Assembly (NCBI GenBank): GCA_963741985.1
Contig: CAVUKD010000002.1
Span: 744,001 to 808,000, forward strand
Source of the DNA: Cryomorpha sp963741985
Lineage (GTDB): Bacteria; Bacteroidota; Bacteroidia; Flavobacteriales_D; Cryomorphaceae
Direction: 5' to 3'
DNA length: 64,000 nucleotides
The notes beneath the pieces were generated by a model that was given only the letters and a program-made list of their open reading frames with translations, had not been told where the DNA came from and searched no databases. Position numbers and translations under genes: made by a program. Below, one piece after another: positions 26,186 through 35,233 of this stretch; position 1 is the first letter of the stretch; the number at the start of each line of letters is the position of its first letter.

Positions 26186-27157
26186 ATGGCAAAAATAAAA
26201 TACAAGTACAATCCGCATACGCTGAACTACGAAAAAATACAGCTTACTATTAAAGATAAGCTGAAAAAAATGTTCACATACGTACTTGTAGGTCTATTTT
26301 TTGCTTCTATCATTTTGGCCTTAGCCTACACGTTTATCAATTCGCCAAAAGAATTGAGCTTGAAACGTGAGAATATACAATTGCGAAAAGAATACGAACT
26401 GCTGAACAGGGACATGGATCAACTATCAAAGGTTTTGGGAAATATTGAAGAGCGGGATGATAATATTTACCGCCAAATTCTCGAATCAGAACCTATTCCG
26501 GAAAACGTGCGCAAGGCCGGTGTTGGAGGCGTAAACCGGTATTCAAATCTTGAAGGCTATAAATATTCAGATCTGGTAGTCAATGCAAATAAGAAGCTGG
26601 ACCAGCTTGCAAAAAGGATGTATGTCCAGAGCAAATCGTTTGATGAAGTAGTGAAATTAGCAAAGAATAAAGAAAAGATGCTCGCTTCGATTCCCGCTAT
26701 TCAGCCGGTTCCGAATAAGAATCTGAAGAGAATGGCCAGTGGTTTCGGCTATCGGATGCACCCTATTTACAAGGTAAAAAAGATGCATTGGGGAATGGAT
26801 TTTTCAGCACCCAAGGGCACGGAGGTCTTCGCTACCGGCGATGGAGTGGTCGAAAATATTATTGTATCTCGCCGGGGGTATGGAAAACATCTTGTGCTCA
26901 ACCATGATTATGGATATCAGACCCTCTATGGCCATATGAGCAAAATACTGGTGAAACAGGGACAAAAAGTGAAACGCGGTGATGTAATTGGTTTGGTTGG
27001 AAACTCCGGAGTAAGCACCGCTCCACACCTTCATTATGAAGTGATTAAGGATGGAAAAAAGATTAACCCTGCCAATTTCTATTTTAATGATCTTACACCC
27101 GAAGAATACGATAAGATGATCGAATTGTCAGCACACGCTAACCAATCATTCGACTAA
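26186..27157 (+). CDS. M23 family metallopeptidase with N-terminal membrane anchor
   Basis: A 323-residue cell-wall endopeptidase. The start MAKIKYKYNPHTLNYEKI is widely conserved in Bacteroidota and preferred over an upstream codon. A transmembrane helix (VLVGLFFASIILALAYTF) precedes a coiled coil and the LytM domain. Its zinc ligands are the His/Asp pair in HWGMDFSAPKG and the HLHYEV motif. It probably cuts peptidoglycan cross-bridges or activates amidases at division. A MerR-type gene follows after one base. Confidence 0.92.
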   Translation: MAKIKYKYNPHTLNYEKIQLTIKDKLKKMFTYVLVGLFFASIILALAYTFINSPKELSLKRENIQLRKEYELLNRDMDQLSKVLGNIEERDDNIYRQILESEPIPENVRKAGVGGVNRYSNLEGYKYSDLVVNANKKLDQLAKRMYVQSKSFDEVVKLAKNKEKMLASIPAIQPVPNKNLKRMASGFGYRMHPIYKVKKMHWGMDFSAPKGTEVFATGDGVVENIIVSRRGYGKHLVLNHDYGYQTLYGHMSKILVKQGQKVKRGDVIGLVGNSGVSTAPHLHYEVIKDGKKINPANFYFNDLTPEEYDKMIELSAHANQSFD

Positions 27158-27158
27158 G

Positions 27159-27497
27159 ATGCCATACAAAGAAAAAAGTGAAGTTGAGAAACTGTATTAC
27201 ACCATCGGTGAGGTGGCCAGAATGTTTGATGTAAACACTTCTCTCATACGTTTTTGGGAAAAGGAATTTGAAATTATTCAACCCAAAAAGAACAAAAAGG
27301 GCAACCGGCTTTTTACTAAAAGCGATGTAGAAAATCTACGTGTGATTTATCATTTAGTAAAAGAACGCGGATATACGCTGCAAGGCGCTAAAGATAAATT
27401 GAAGGACAATAAGGAAGACATTTCTGATAATGTAGAAGTAATAACCAAACTGGAACACTTAAAATCCTTTTTGCTTGAGCTGAAAGCCAGTCTTTAA
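27159..27497 (+). CDS. MerR-family transcriptional regulator
   Basis: A 112-residue protein whose first 75 residues are a MerR winged helix (YYTIGEVARMFDVNTSLIRF, WEKEFEIIQPKKNKKGNRLF). The remainder is a short coiled segment with no metal-binding cysteines. It is one base after the M23 gene, so both are likely co-transcribed. The short form is common in Bacteroidota; its targets are unknown. Confidence 0.88.
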   Translation: MPYKEKSEVEKLYYTIGEVARMFDVNTSLIRFWEKEFEIIQPKKNKKGNRLFTKSDVENLRVIYHLVKERGYTLQGAKDKLKDNKEDISDNVEVITKLEHLKSFLLELKASL

Positions 27498-27509
27498 ATG
27501 AATTGAGAA

Positions 27510-28475
27510 TCAGTAATAATTTTCCTCTCCCAGATAGTTTCGGACATAGTCCTCAACTCCTTTTTCAAGCGACGTAAAGCTTTTGGTGTATCCTTCACCA
27601 ATCAATTTTCCCATTTCGGCCTGAGTAAAGTATTGATATTTGTCACGAATATCTTCAGGGGTATCGATAAATTCAATTTGTGGATCCAGCCCTAGTGCCG
27701 AAAAGGTGGCTTTCGCCAAATCGAGAAAAGACCGCGCCCTGCCGGTACCGAGGTTATACAATCCCGACTTTGCTTTTTTATCCATCAAGAAAAGACAGAC
27801 ATTTACCACATCTTTTACATATACGAAATCACGAAGCTGCTCCCCGTCTTTATAATCAGGGTGATGCGATCTGAAAAGCTTAACAAATCCTTTCTCTTTA
27901 ATCTGATTGAAAGCATGAAAAATTACCGATGCCATCCTTCCCTTATGGTATTCGTTTGGGCCATAGACATTAAAAAATTTAAGTCCCGCCCAAAAATAAG
28001 GGGACTCGGCTTGTTTTAGTGCCCATTTGTCAAAATCATTTTTTGAGTCTCCATAAGGATTCAAGGGTTTAAGTTTTTCAACAATTTCATGATTATCAGA
28101 ATAACCGTATTCACCTAAGCCATAAGTGGCACCTGAGCTTGCATATACCAATGGTATCCCATACTCAGTGCATTGTTGCCAGATTTTTTTAGTGTAATTG
28201 AGATTGAGCTCGTCAAAAATCTTCACATCAAACTCGGTTGTATCAGTTCTTGCTCCGATATGAAAAATGAAATAAACCATTTTATGATTTTTATCGAGCC
28301 AGCTATCAAAGTGTTTTCTTTCAACCTTTTCCGTGAATATTTTTCCTTTCAGGTTGTTCAATTTTTCTTTTTTCGAAAAATCATCTACAAGGATAAGGTC
28401 TTCATATCCGTTTTGATTAAGCCCCTCAACGAGACAACTTCCTATAAAACCTGCGGCACCTGTAACTACAATCAT
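27510..28475 (-). CDS. hldD: ADP-L-glycero-D-manno-heptose 6-epimerase
   Basis: A 321-residue short-chain dehydrogenase-type epimerase making the heptose donor for the LPS core. The NAD(P) motif is VTGAAGFIGSCLVEGL; HIGARTDTTEFD is typical for HldD; the catalytic Tyr/Lys pair is in NPYGDSKNDFDKW. FNVYGPNEYHKGRMASVIFH is highly specific for the family. A single gene, convergent with the MerR regulator. Confidence 0.94.
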   Translation of the reverse strand: MIVVTGAAGFIGSCLVEGLNQNGYEDLILVDDFSKKEKLNNLKGKIFTEKVERKHFDSWLDKNHKMVYFIFHIGARTDTTEFDVKIFDELNLNYTKKIWQQCTEYGIPLVYASSGATYGLGEYGYSDNHEIVEKLKPLNPYGDSKNDFDKWALKQAESPYFWAGLKFFNVYGPNEYHKGRMASVIFHAFNQIKEKGFVKLFRSHHPDYKDGEQLRDFVYVKDVVNVCLFLMDKKAKSGLYNLGTGRARSFLDLAKATFSALGLDPQIEFIDTPEDIRDKYQYFTQAEMGKLIGEGYTKSFTSLEKGVEDYVRNYLGEENYY

Positions 28476-28547
28476 GGTATCTATTTTGGGGGCAAATATA
28501 TTGATTTCAACTGCGCTGCATAGTGTATTTCTTCAGAAATAAGGTTG

Positions 28548-28555
28548 TATATTTG
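28548..28555 (+). promoter_or_regulatory. Putative queD -7 promoter box
   Basis: TATATTTG, 18 bases before the queD ATG at 28574; the classic Bacteroidota -7 element. Confidence 0.5.
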
Positions 28556-28573
28556 CACCTTGTAATTTTTGCT

Positions 28574-28993
28574 ATGGCTTTTGTATATATTACCCGAAAA
28601 GAGCATTTTAACGCTGCACACAAGCTTTGGAATCCCGATTGGTCGAAGGAAAAGAATTTCGGAGTCTTCGGAAAATGCTCCAATGTAAATTGGCACGGGC
28701 ACAATTATTATTTATACGTTACCGTAAAAGGTGAACCCAACCCCGATACGGGCTGCGTGATTGATTTAAAATTATTGAGCCGGATTTTAAATGAAAGAGT
28801 TTTAGAAAAACTCGATCACAAAAATCTTAATATGGATGTGTCATTCATGAAAGGAATAATGGCCAGCACTGAAAATTTGGCAGTAGCCATATGGCGTGAA
28901 ATTCAGTCTGAAATTGAAAGTCACGGTTGTAAATTGCATTCAGTTCGACTTGAAGAGACGGAGAATAATTCGGCAGAATATTTTGGTGAATAA
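28574..28993 (+). CDS. queD: 6-carboxytetrahydropterin synthase-like protein QueD
   Basis: A 139-residue member of the PTPS/QueD family that converts dihydroneopterin triphosphate to 6-carboxytetrahydropterin on the way to queuosine. The active-site Cys and zinc His residues are in CSNVNWHGHNYYLYV and the first His is in EHFNAAHKL. The catalytic Glu is in VRLEETENNSAEYF. The next gene, folE, supplies its substrate precursor three bases later. Confidence 0.92.
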   Translation: MAFVYITRKEHFNAAHKLWNPDWSKEKNFGVFGKCSNVNWHGHNYYLYVTVKGEPNPDTGCVIDLKLLSRILNERVLEKLDHKNLNMDVSFMKGIMASTENLAVAIWREIQSEIESHGCKLHSVRLEETENNSAEYFGE

Positions 28994-28996
28994 AAA

Positions 28997-29596
28997 ATGA
29001 TCAATTTGAAAGACAACACTATAGAAACCGTTTCTAAAACGGACGAATTAGAGCAGCTCTATTCTAAAGCTATTCAGCTTTTGGGAGAGGATAACAACCG
29101 TCAAGGTCTTGTAGATACTCCTAAACGTGTAGCTAAAGCAATGACATATATGCTGAAAGGTTACGATGAAGACCCTATAGCTATCTTGCAATCGGCTATG
29201 TTTGAAGAAGATTACAGTCAAATGGTTATTGTAAAAGACATAGAATTATACAGTCTTTGTGAGCACCACATGCTTCCATTTTTTGGAAAAGCGCATGTTG
29301 CCTATATCCCGAGCGGACGAATTGTCGGGTTGAGTAAGATTCCTCGAGTGGTAGATGCATTTGCACGAAGATTGCAGGTGCAAGAACGATTAACGAATCA
29401 GATACGGGATTGTATTCAGGAAACTATTCAACCACTTGGGGTAGCCGTCGTAATTGAAGCCAGACACTTGTGTATGCAAATGCGTGGAGTGCAGAAGCAA
29501 AATTCAAAAACCACAACTTCCGCTTTTTATGGCGAATTTTTGAAAGAAGAAACGCGATCTGAATTTATAAATTTGATATCAACTAAACTTGATTAA
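28997..29596 (+). CDS. folE: GTP cyclohydrolase I
   Basis: A 199-residue enzyme converting GTP to 7,8-dihydroneopterin triphosphate for folate and queuosine. Zinc and active-site residues are in SLCEHHMLPFFGKAHVAYIP; GLSKIPRVVDAFARRLQVQE and ARHLCMQMRGVQKQNS complete the signature. It lies between queD and the BI-1 gene with gaps of 3 and 2 bases. Confidence 0.96.
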   Translation: MINLKDNTIETVSKTDELEQLYSKAIQLLGEDNNRQGLVDTPKRVAKAMTYMLKGYDEDPIAILQSAMFEEDYSQMVIVKDIELYSLCEHHMLPFFGKAHVAYIPSGRIVGLSKIPRVVDAFARRLQVQERLTNQIRDCIQETIQPLGVAVVIEARHLCMQMRGVQKQNSKTTTSAFYGEFLKEETRSEFINLISTKLD

Positions 29597-29598
29597 AC

Positions 29599-30348
29599 AT
29601 GGAAAACGATAAATATACGATCGGTTGGCATAAAGGAGACGATGCCATAATCGACAGACCCTTTGGCCAAACGGCTGAAATGACCAAAAATTTTGTGAGT
29701 AACGTAATGACCTATATGGCTTCAGCCCTGGCGATTTCTGGTGTTATGGCGTATTGGTTTGGTACCAATTCTGAACTCCTCTCCTACCTTTACACTCCGG
29801 CAGGAACTTTATCGATGCTCGGGTGGATCGTAATGCTAGCTCCCTTCGGATTGGTATTATTAATGGGGTTTGGATTTCAAAAACTATCCAGTACTGCGAT
29901 GCTGACTGTTTTTATAATATACTCCGTTTTGATGGGAATGAGTTTAAGTTTTGTGTTCTTAGCATATACTGCAACGACTATCTATACCACTTTCTTCATT
30001 ACGGCAGCCACTTTTGGAATTATGGCATTTTTGGGATACACCACTCAGACCGACCTGACAAAAATGGGATCCATTCTGTATATGGCTCTAATTGGATTAA
30101 TCATCGCCATGGTAGTCAACTGGTTTATGAAAAGTGCATTTATGGAATATATTATTAGTGGAATCGGCGTACTGATTTTTACAGGTTTGACGGCGTACGA
30201 TATGCAAAAAATAAAGCGAATCGGAAGTATTACGGATGTGAAAAGTGAAGAAGGAACGAAATTGGCTTTAATGGGCGCATTAAATCTCTACCTCGATTTT
30301 GTAAACCTATTCTTATTTCTGCTTCGATTTTTGGGAAACAGAAATTAA
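29599..30348 (+). CDS. Bax inhibitor-1/YccA family membrane protein
   Basis: A 249-residue protein with seven predicted transmembrane helices. It has the family features FVSNVMTYMASALAISGVMA near the N-terminus and GLTAYDMQKIKRIG followed by GALNLYLDFVNLFLFLLRFLG at the C-terminus, including the conserved Asp residues tied to proton and calcium leak. Its physiological role in bacteria is unsettled. A strong terminator follows. Confidence 0.92.
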   Translation: MENDKYTIGWHKGDDAIIDRPFGQTAEMTKNFVSNVMTYMASALAISGVMAYWFGTNSELLSYLYTPAGTLSMLGWIVMLAPFGLVLLMGFGFQKLSSTAMLTVFIIYSVLMGMSLSFVFLAYTATTIYTTFFITAATFGIMAFLGYTTQTDLTKMGSILYMALIGLIIAMVVNWFMKSAFMEYIISGIGVLIFTGLTAYDMQKIKRIGSITDVKSEEGTKLALMGALNLYLDFVNLFLFLLRFLGNRN

Positions 30349-30356
30349 TGAAACTG

Positions 30357-30384
30357 AAATCCGACCGCTGGTCGGATTTTTTTT
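30357..30384 (+). terminator. Rho-independent terminator after the BI-1 gene
   Basis: AAATCCGACC (30357-30366), loop GCT, GGTCGGATTT (30370-30379), then a T run. Ten-base perfect arms, typical intrinsic terminator ending the queD-folE-BI-1 operon. Confidence 0.9.
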
Positions 30385-30427
30385 GATATTATTGGCTTCA
30401 ATAACTTTATCGCTAAAACCAAAGAGA

Positions 30428-31309
30428 ATGAAAGCATACGTATTCCCCGGACAAGGATCGCAATTTTCAGGCATGGGGCAAGATCTATTCAATCAATCTG
30501 AAAATGCAAGGAAACGGTTCAAGCAGGCCGACGAAATACTCGGATTCGCCATAACCGACATCATGTTTCAGGGAACTGCGGATGATTTGAAAGAAACGCG
30601 TGTTACTCAACCTGCAATCTTCCTTCATTCGGTTATTCTTGCAGAAGTATTGCGAGAAAAATTTGAACCCGCCATGGTTGCAGGACACAGTCTTGGTGAG
30701 TTTTCTGCACTGGTAGCTGCGCGTGCATTGCCTTTCGAAGCCGGATTGAAACTCGTATCTCAACGGGCAAATGCCATGCAAAAAGCTTGTGAGCTTTCTG
30801 CCGGTACAATGGCTGCGATCTTGGGATTGGATGACAATATCGTTGAGAAAATCTGTGCTGAAACACAAGGGATTGTGGTCGCTGCCAATTACAATTGCCC
30901 AGGCCAATTGGTAATAAGTGGTGAAGTTAGTGCTGTAGAAGCTGCCTGTGCAAAACTCACTGAAGCCGGCGCCCGCCGGGCAATGATTCTTCCGGTGGGC
31001 GGAGCATTTCACTCTCCATTAATGGAACCAGCAAAGAATGATTTGGCGAAAGCCATTGAAGAAGCGACCATTCAGCAACCCATTTGTCCGGTGTATCAAA
31101 ATGTTGTGGCAGCCCCAATTACCGATCCTTCGGAAATCAAACAAAACCTAATAGCACAATTGACCGCTCCGGTGAAATGGACTCAAACCATGCACGCCAT
31201 GATTGCCGATGGTGCAACTTCTGTAGTTGAAGTTGGCCCCGGCAAAGTGCTTCAGGGACTATTCAAAAAAGTGGATCGCGCTTTTGAAACGGAATCGGCT
31301 GAAATATAA
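30428..31309 (+). CDS. fabD: Malonyl-CoA:ACP transacylase
   Basis: A 293-residue transacylase of fatty acid synthesis. It starts MKAYVFPGQGSQFSGMGQDL, has the nucleophilic Ser in VAGHSLGEFSALVAA, the Arg in LVSQRANAMQ and the His in VGGAFHSPLMEPA. The gene is isolated from other fab genes and follows the terminator of the previous operon, so it should have its own promoter. Confidence 0.96.
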   Translation: MKAYVFPGQGSQFSGMGQDLFNQSENARKRFKQADEILGFAITDIMFQGTADDLKETRVTQPAIFLHSVILAEVLREKFEPAMVAGHSLGEFSALVAARALPFEAGLKLVSQRANAMQKACELSAGTMAAILGLDDNIVEKICAETQGIVVAANYNCPGQLVISGEVSAVEAACAKLTEAGARRAMILPVGGAFHSPLMEPAKNDLAKAIEEATIQQPICPVYQNVVAAPITDPSEIKQNLIAQLTAPVKWTQTMHAMIADGATSVVEVGPGKVLQGLFKKVDRAFETESAEI

Positions 31310-31353
31310 GGCCGATTTCATTTGAGCGCGGCTCGCCTTCAGATCTTAAAATC

Positions 31354-32649
31354 TTACAAACTCCAATACGTAAAGTTCTTCACTTTACCGCTGTAGATTC
31401 CTTTGATATCAACGAGTACTCCTTTTTCAGTAAGTAATTCATCGAAATATTCCTGCGTCAAATTTGAATATTCATCGTGGTTTACAGAAACGATTACCGC
31501 GTCATACTTAGGTTTCGGCTCAAGAGAAAGATTGTAATTGTATTCGGCTTTCACTTCTTCGGGAGATGCGTGGGGATCGATTACATCCACTTCTACGCTA
31601 AAAGACTGTAGCTCACGAACTGTATCAACAACCTTTGAATTTCGGATATCGCTTACGTTTTCTTTGAACGTTGCTCCCATTACGAGCACGCGTGCGGTCT
31701 GTATATTCTTACCGGAAGCGATTATCTTTTTCACGGTTTGCTTAGCCACATAACCTCCCATGGAGTCATTTACAAAACGACCTGAATTGATAATTTGGGC
31801 GTGGTAACCAAGTTTTTCCGCTTTGTGCGTTAAGTAATATGGATCTACACCAATACAATGTCCGCCGACCAATCCGGGTTTGAAATTCAAAAAATTCCAT
31901 TTGGTACCGGCCGCTTCCAATACTTCGTAGGTATTGATGTTCATACGGTTGAAAATTATTGAAAGCTCATTGATCAATGCGATATTCACATCGCGCTGGG
32001 TATTCTCAATAATCTTTGCAGCCTCAGCAACTTTGATAGAACTTGCCCGGTGCACTCCGGCATCCACGACCAACTCATATACTTTTGCAATCGTTTCAGC
32101 AGAATCGGCATCGCAGCCACTGCTTACCTTCACAATAGTTTGTAGCGTATGCACTTTATCTCCCGGATTAATTCGCTCAGGGCTGTAACCCACTTTAAAA
32201 TCTTCAATATATTTTAAACCTGACTCCTGCTCAAGCACAGGCACACAATCTTCTTCTGTACAACCTGGATAAACTGTACTTTCAAAAACAACGAAATCTC
32301 CTTTTTTCAGGACTTGTCCCACCGTTTTGGAAGCCGCTAAGATCGGACGCAGATCCGGTTGGTTTCCCTTATCGATTGGTGTGGGAACTGCAACAATAAA
32401 GAAATTAGCGTCCAGCAGATCTTTAATGTCAGCTGTAAACTGAATATCACATCCTTCGAAGTCAGAACTTTCAAGCTCCTTACTCGGATCTATTTTCTGC
32501 TTCATCAGGTCGACCCGGCCTTGATTAATATCAAATCCGATCACAGAAATTTTTCGGGCAAATTCAAGTGCTATTGGCAACCCAACATATCCCAGGCCTA
32601 TTACGGCTAATTTTTTCTCTTTTACTACTAAAGATTCGTACATTTTCAA
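31354..32649 (-). CDS. wbpA: UDP-N-acetylglucosamine 6-dehydrogenase (WbpA/TviB type)
   Basis: A 431-residue nucleotide-sugar dehydrogenase that oxidises C6 of a UDP-HexNAc. NAD is bound at KLAVIGLGYVGLPIALEFA, and the catalytic Cys is in GLVGGHCIGVDPYYLTHKAE, the form seen in UDP-GlcNAc/GalNAc rather than UDP-glucose dehydrogenases. The C-terminal domain (ATFKENVSDIRNSKVVD) is also complete. It overlaps the oxidoreductase gene by four bases, which supports the WbpA-WbpB pathway assignment. Confidence 0.9.
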   Translation of the reverse strand: MKMYESLVVKEKKLAVIGLGYVGLPIALEFARKISVIGFDINQGRVDLMKQKIDPSKELESSDFEGCDIQFTADIKDLLDANFFIVAVPTPIDKGNQPDLRPILAASKTVGQVLKKGDFVVFESTVYPGCTEEDCVPVLEQESGLKYIEDFKVGYSPERINPGDKVHTLQTIVKVSSGCDADSAETIAKVYELVVDAGVHRASSIKVAEAAKIIENTQRDVNIALINELSIIFNRMNINTYEVLEAAGTKWNFLNFKPGLVGGHCIGVDPYYLTHKAEKLGYHAQIINSGRFVNDSMGGYVAKQTVKKIIASGKNIQTARVLVMGATFKENVSDIRNSKVVDTVRELQSFSVEVDVIDPHASPEEVKAEYNYNLSLEPKPKYDAVIVSVNHDEYSNLTQEYFDELLTEKGVLVDIKGIYSGKVKNFTYWSL

Positions 32650-33674
32650 TATTTATTGGCGTCTCTTACTTTGTAAATTCGTTCTATAATATCTACTACT
32701 TTCAATCCTTCTAAGGCATTGGTAGTAGCTACATTTCTGTTTTTTAGGGTGTCCACGACATTCTGAATTATGAAATGGTGATTGGCCGCACTTCCTTTAT
32801 AAGCTCCGTAATCATTGGCAGGGCTGGCTTCGGGAAGTTCGGGAAGTTCGTAATCTTCCACATGGCAGTATTCGACTTCATTCATATATTGACCACCTAC
32901 TTTCACACTTCCTTTGCTTCCAATAATGGTCATGCTACTTTCAAGATTCTGTCCATACACAGAAGTGGAATAATTCAGCGATCCAATCCCTCCATTTACA
33001 AAATCAAAACTCACAACTCCGCTATCTTCAAATTGGGTTATCCCTTTGTGGTTGAAATCGGCAAAACGACCATTGATATTCTCAACATCACCAAATAACC
33101 AATACATGATATCGATAAAATGTGAAAATTGGGTGAATAAAGTCCCTCCGTCAAGAGCCTGGGTGCCTTTCCATCCCCCTTTGGCATAATACCGTGCATC
33201 GCGGTTCCAATAACAGTTGATATCTACCATATAAATATCTCCGAGGCGTTTACTTTCAATTAATTCTTTAAGCCATACGGAAGGTGGAGAATATCTGTTT
33301 TGCATAACGCAAATAACGTGGCGATTGACCTGCAACGCCTTGTAGATCACTTCTTCGCAATTAGCCTTCGAGAGTCCCATGGGTTTTTCGCAAACCACGT
33401 GTTTGCGCGCATTCAATGCTATCAAAGCCTGACCGGCATGCAACCCGTTGGGTGTACAAACATTAATAACATCAATATTTGGCACATTCGCCAACAATTC
33501 TTCCATGGTATGAAAAAACGGTGCATGGAGATGATCTATTTTTAATGTTTCGGCCTTCGCGGCATCCACTAAACCGACGAGTTCGGCTTCATCATTCCGG
33601 AGAATCATTTCGGCATGTCGCTTTCCTATATGTCCGCATCCAACAATGGCAAATTTCACCTTCTCTTCACTCAT
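32646..33674 (-). CDS. wbpB: Gfo/Idh/MocA oxidoreductase, WbpB-like
   Basis: A 342-residue NAD-dependent dehydrogenase with the Rossmann motif FAIVGCGHIGKRHAEMI and the active-site Lys in HVVCEKPMGLS. The neighbours suggest it oxidises C3 of UDP-GlcNAcA to the 3-keto sugar that WbpE then aminates. DARYYAKGGWKGTQALDGGT is characteristic of the WlbA/WbpB group. Overlaps genes on both sides by four bases. Confidence 0.88.
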   Translation of the reverse strand: MSEEKVKFAIVGCGHIGKRHAEMILRNDEAELVGLVDAAKAETLKIDHLHAPFFHTMEELLANVPNIDVINVCTPNGLHAGQALIALNARKHVVCEKPMGLSKANCEEVIYKALQVNRHVICVMQNRYSPPSVWLKELIESKRLGDIYMVDINCYWNRDARYYAKGGWKGTQALDGGTLFTQFSHFIDIMYWLFGDVENINGRFADFNHKGITQFEDSGVVSFDFVNGGIGSLNYSTSVYGQNLESSMTIIGSKGSVKVGGQYMNEVEYCHVEDYELPELPEASPANDYGAYKGSAANHHFIIQNVVDTLKNRNVATTNALEGLKVVDIIERIYKVRDANKY

Positions 33675-34240
33675 GTTTTACTTACTTTTTGATCTTTTAA
33701 TTCATACCACTCTTTGCTTTCAGGGCATTGAGCTTTCCCATTTGCATCGAAAGTGAGTCGATGGCCATATTCGCTCATCCAGCCGATATGACGCGCCGGA
33801 TTTCCAACTACCAGAGCATAAGCGGGCACCGTTTTTGTAACTACCGAACCGGCTCCGATAAAAGCGTATTCTCCAATATCATTTCCACAAACTATCGTGG
33901 CATTGGCCCCAATGGTTGCTCCTTTACGGACTACTGTTTTGGCATATTGATCCCGACGGTTAACGGCACTTCGTGGGTTGGTGACATTTGTAAAAACCAT
34001 GGATGGCCCAAGGAAAACATCATCTTCACAAACCACACCGGAGTATATACTTACGTTATTCTGAACTTTCACATTATCGCCCAGAACTACCTCGGGTGAA
34101 ACGACAACATTCTGACCAATATTACACCGTTTTCCAATAGTACATTGTGGCATAATATGTGAGAAATGCCAGATTTTAGAATCCTCACCAATTTCACATC
34201 CTTCATCAATTACCGCTGTGTCGTGAGCAAAATAATGCAT
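33671..34240 (-). CDS. wbpD: Left-handed beta-helix N-acetyltransferase, WbpD-like
   Basis: A 189-residue hexapeptide-repeat protein (repeated I-G-xx-x pattern: IGEDSKIWHFSHIM, IGKRCNIGQNVVVSPEVVLG, GATIGANATIVCGND). Such trimers transfer an acetyl group to the 3-amino sugar formed by the WbpE-type enzyme, giving a 2,3-diacetamido-glucuronate. The HFSHIMPQCTIGKRCNIGQN segment is typical for the WbpD/WlbB family. Confidence 0.88.
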   Translation of the reverse strand: MHYFAHDTAVIDEGCEIGEDSKIWHFSHIMPQCTIGKRCNIGQNVVVSPEVVLGDNVKVQNNVSIYSGVVCEDDVFLGPSMVFTNVTNPRSAVNRRDQYAKTVVRKGATIGANATIVCGNDIGEYAFIGAGSVVTKTVPAYALVVGNPARHIGWMSEYGHRLTFDANGKAQCPESKEWYELKDQKVSKT

Positions 34241-34242
34241 GT

Positions 34243-35232
34243 TTAGCGTTTAATATATTTGTCGAATTCTTTGTGATCTTTCTTATAAAGATCGTCTGCG
34301 TCAAGCGATTTAAAATAATCGAGGGTAATTTTGAGACCTTCACTTCTGGATACTTGAGGTTCCCAATTCAGTTCCTTTCGAGCGAGGCTAATATCCGGTC
34401 TGCGTTTTTTTGGATCGTCGTGGGGAAGATCTTTGTAGATAATTTTGGTTGTTGCACCTGTTAGCGAAATAATTTCTTCTGCAAAATCGCGTATCGTTAT
34501 TTCATCGGGGTTTCCGACGTTTACCGGTTCCGGGTAATCAGAAAGCAGCAATCGATAAATTCCTTCAACCAAATCATCAACGTAGCAAAACGAACGTGTT
34601 TGTGAACCGTCTCCAAAAACAGTAAAGTCCTCGCCACGCAATGCCTGGCCAATAAAAGCAGGCAACACACGTCCATCGTTCAGCCGCATTCGGGGGCCAT
34701 ACGTGTTAAATATTCGCACAATTCGGGTTTCCAATTGGTGAAAACGGTGGTAGGCCATAGTAATAGCTTCCTGAAATCGTTTTGCTTCATCGTATACTCC
34801 GCGCGGCCCGATGGGATTTACATGCCCCCAATAGGTTTCCTTTTGGGGATGCATCTCGGGATCACCATACACTTCGCTGGTGCTGGCCACAAGGATACGC
34901 GCCGATTTTGCTTTGGCAAGCCCCAGCAAGTTATGGGTACCGAGCGACCCAACTTTCAGGGTTTGAATTGGTATTTTCAAATAATCAATCGGGCTAGCGG
35001 GCGATGCAAAGTGAAGGATATAATCGAGCTGACCGGGGACATACACGAAATTGCTTACATCGTGGTGGTAGAATGTAAATTCGGCCAATGGAAAGAGGTG
35101 CTCAATATTTCGTAGGTCTCCTGTGATGAGGTTGTCCATCCCAAGCACCTCATATCCTTCTGCGATAAACCGATCGCAAAGATGAGAACCCAGAAAGCCG
35201 GCTGCACCGGTAATTAATACCCGTTTTTTCAT
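34243..35232 (-). CDS. uxs: UDP-glucuronate decarboxylase (UDP-xylose synthase)
   Basis: A 329-residue short-chain dehydrogenase. NAD is bound at RVLITGAAGFLGSHLCDRF, and STSEVYGDPEMHPQKETYWG and the Tyr/Lys pair in YDEAKRFQEA are the UXS hallmarks. The reaction is UDP-GlcA to UDP-xylose plus CO2; the UDP-glucose dehydrogenase that makes UDP-GlcA is directly upstream with a one-base gap, so the pair forms a complete route. Confidence 0.92.
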   Translation of the reverse strand: MKKRVLITGAAGFLGSHLCDRFIAEGYEVLGMDNLITGDLRNIEHLFPLAEFTFYHHDVSNFVYVPGQLDYILHFASPASPIDYLKIPIQTLKVGSLGTHNLLGLAKAKSARILVASTSEVYGDPEMHPQKETYWGHVNPIGPRGVYDEAKRFQEAITMAYHRFHQLETRIVRIFNTYGPRMRLNDGRVLPAFIGQALRGEDFTVFGDGSQTRSFCYVDDLVEGIYRLLLSDYPEPVNVGNPDEITIRDFAEEIISLTGATTKIIYKDLPHDDPKKRRPDISLARKELNWEPQVSRSEGLKITLDYFKSLDADDLYKKDHKEFDKYIKR

Positions 35233-35233
35233 T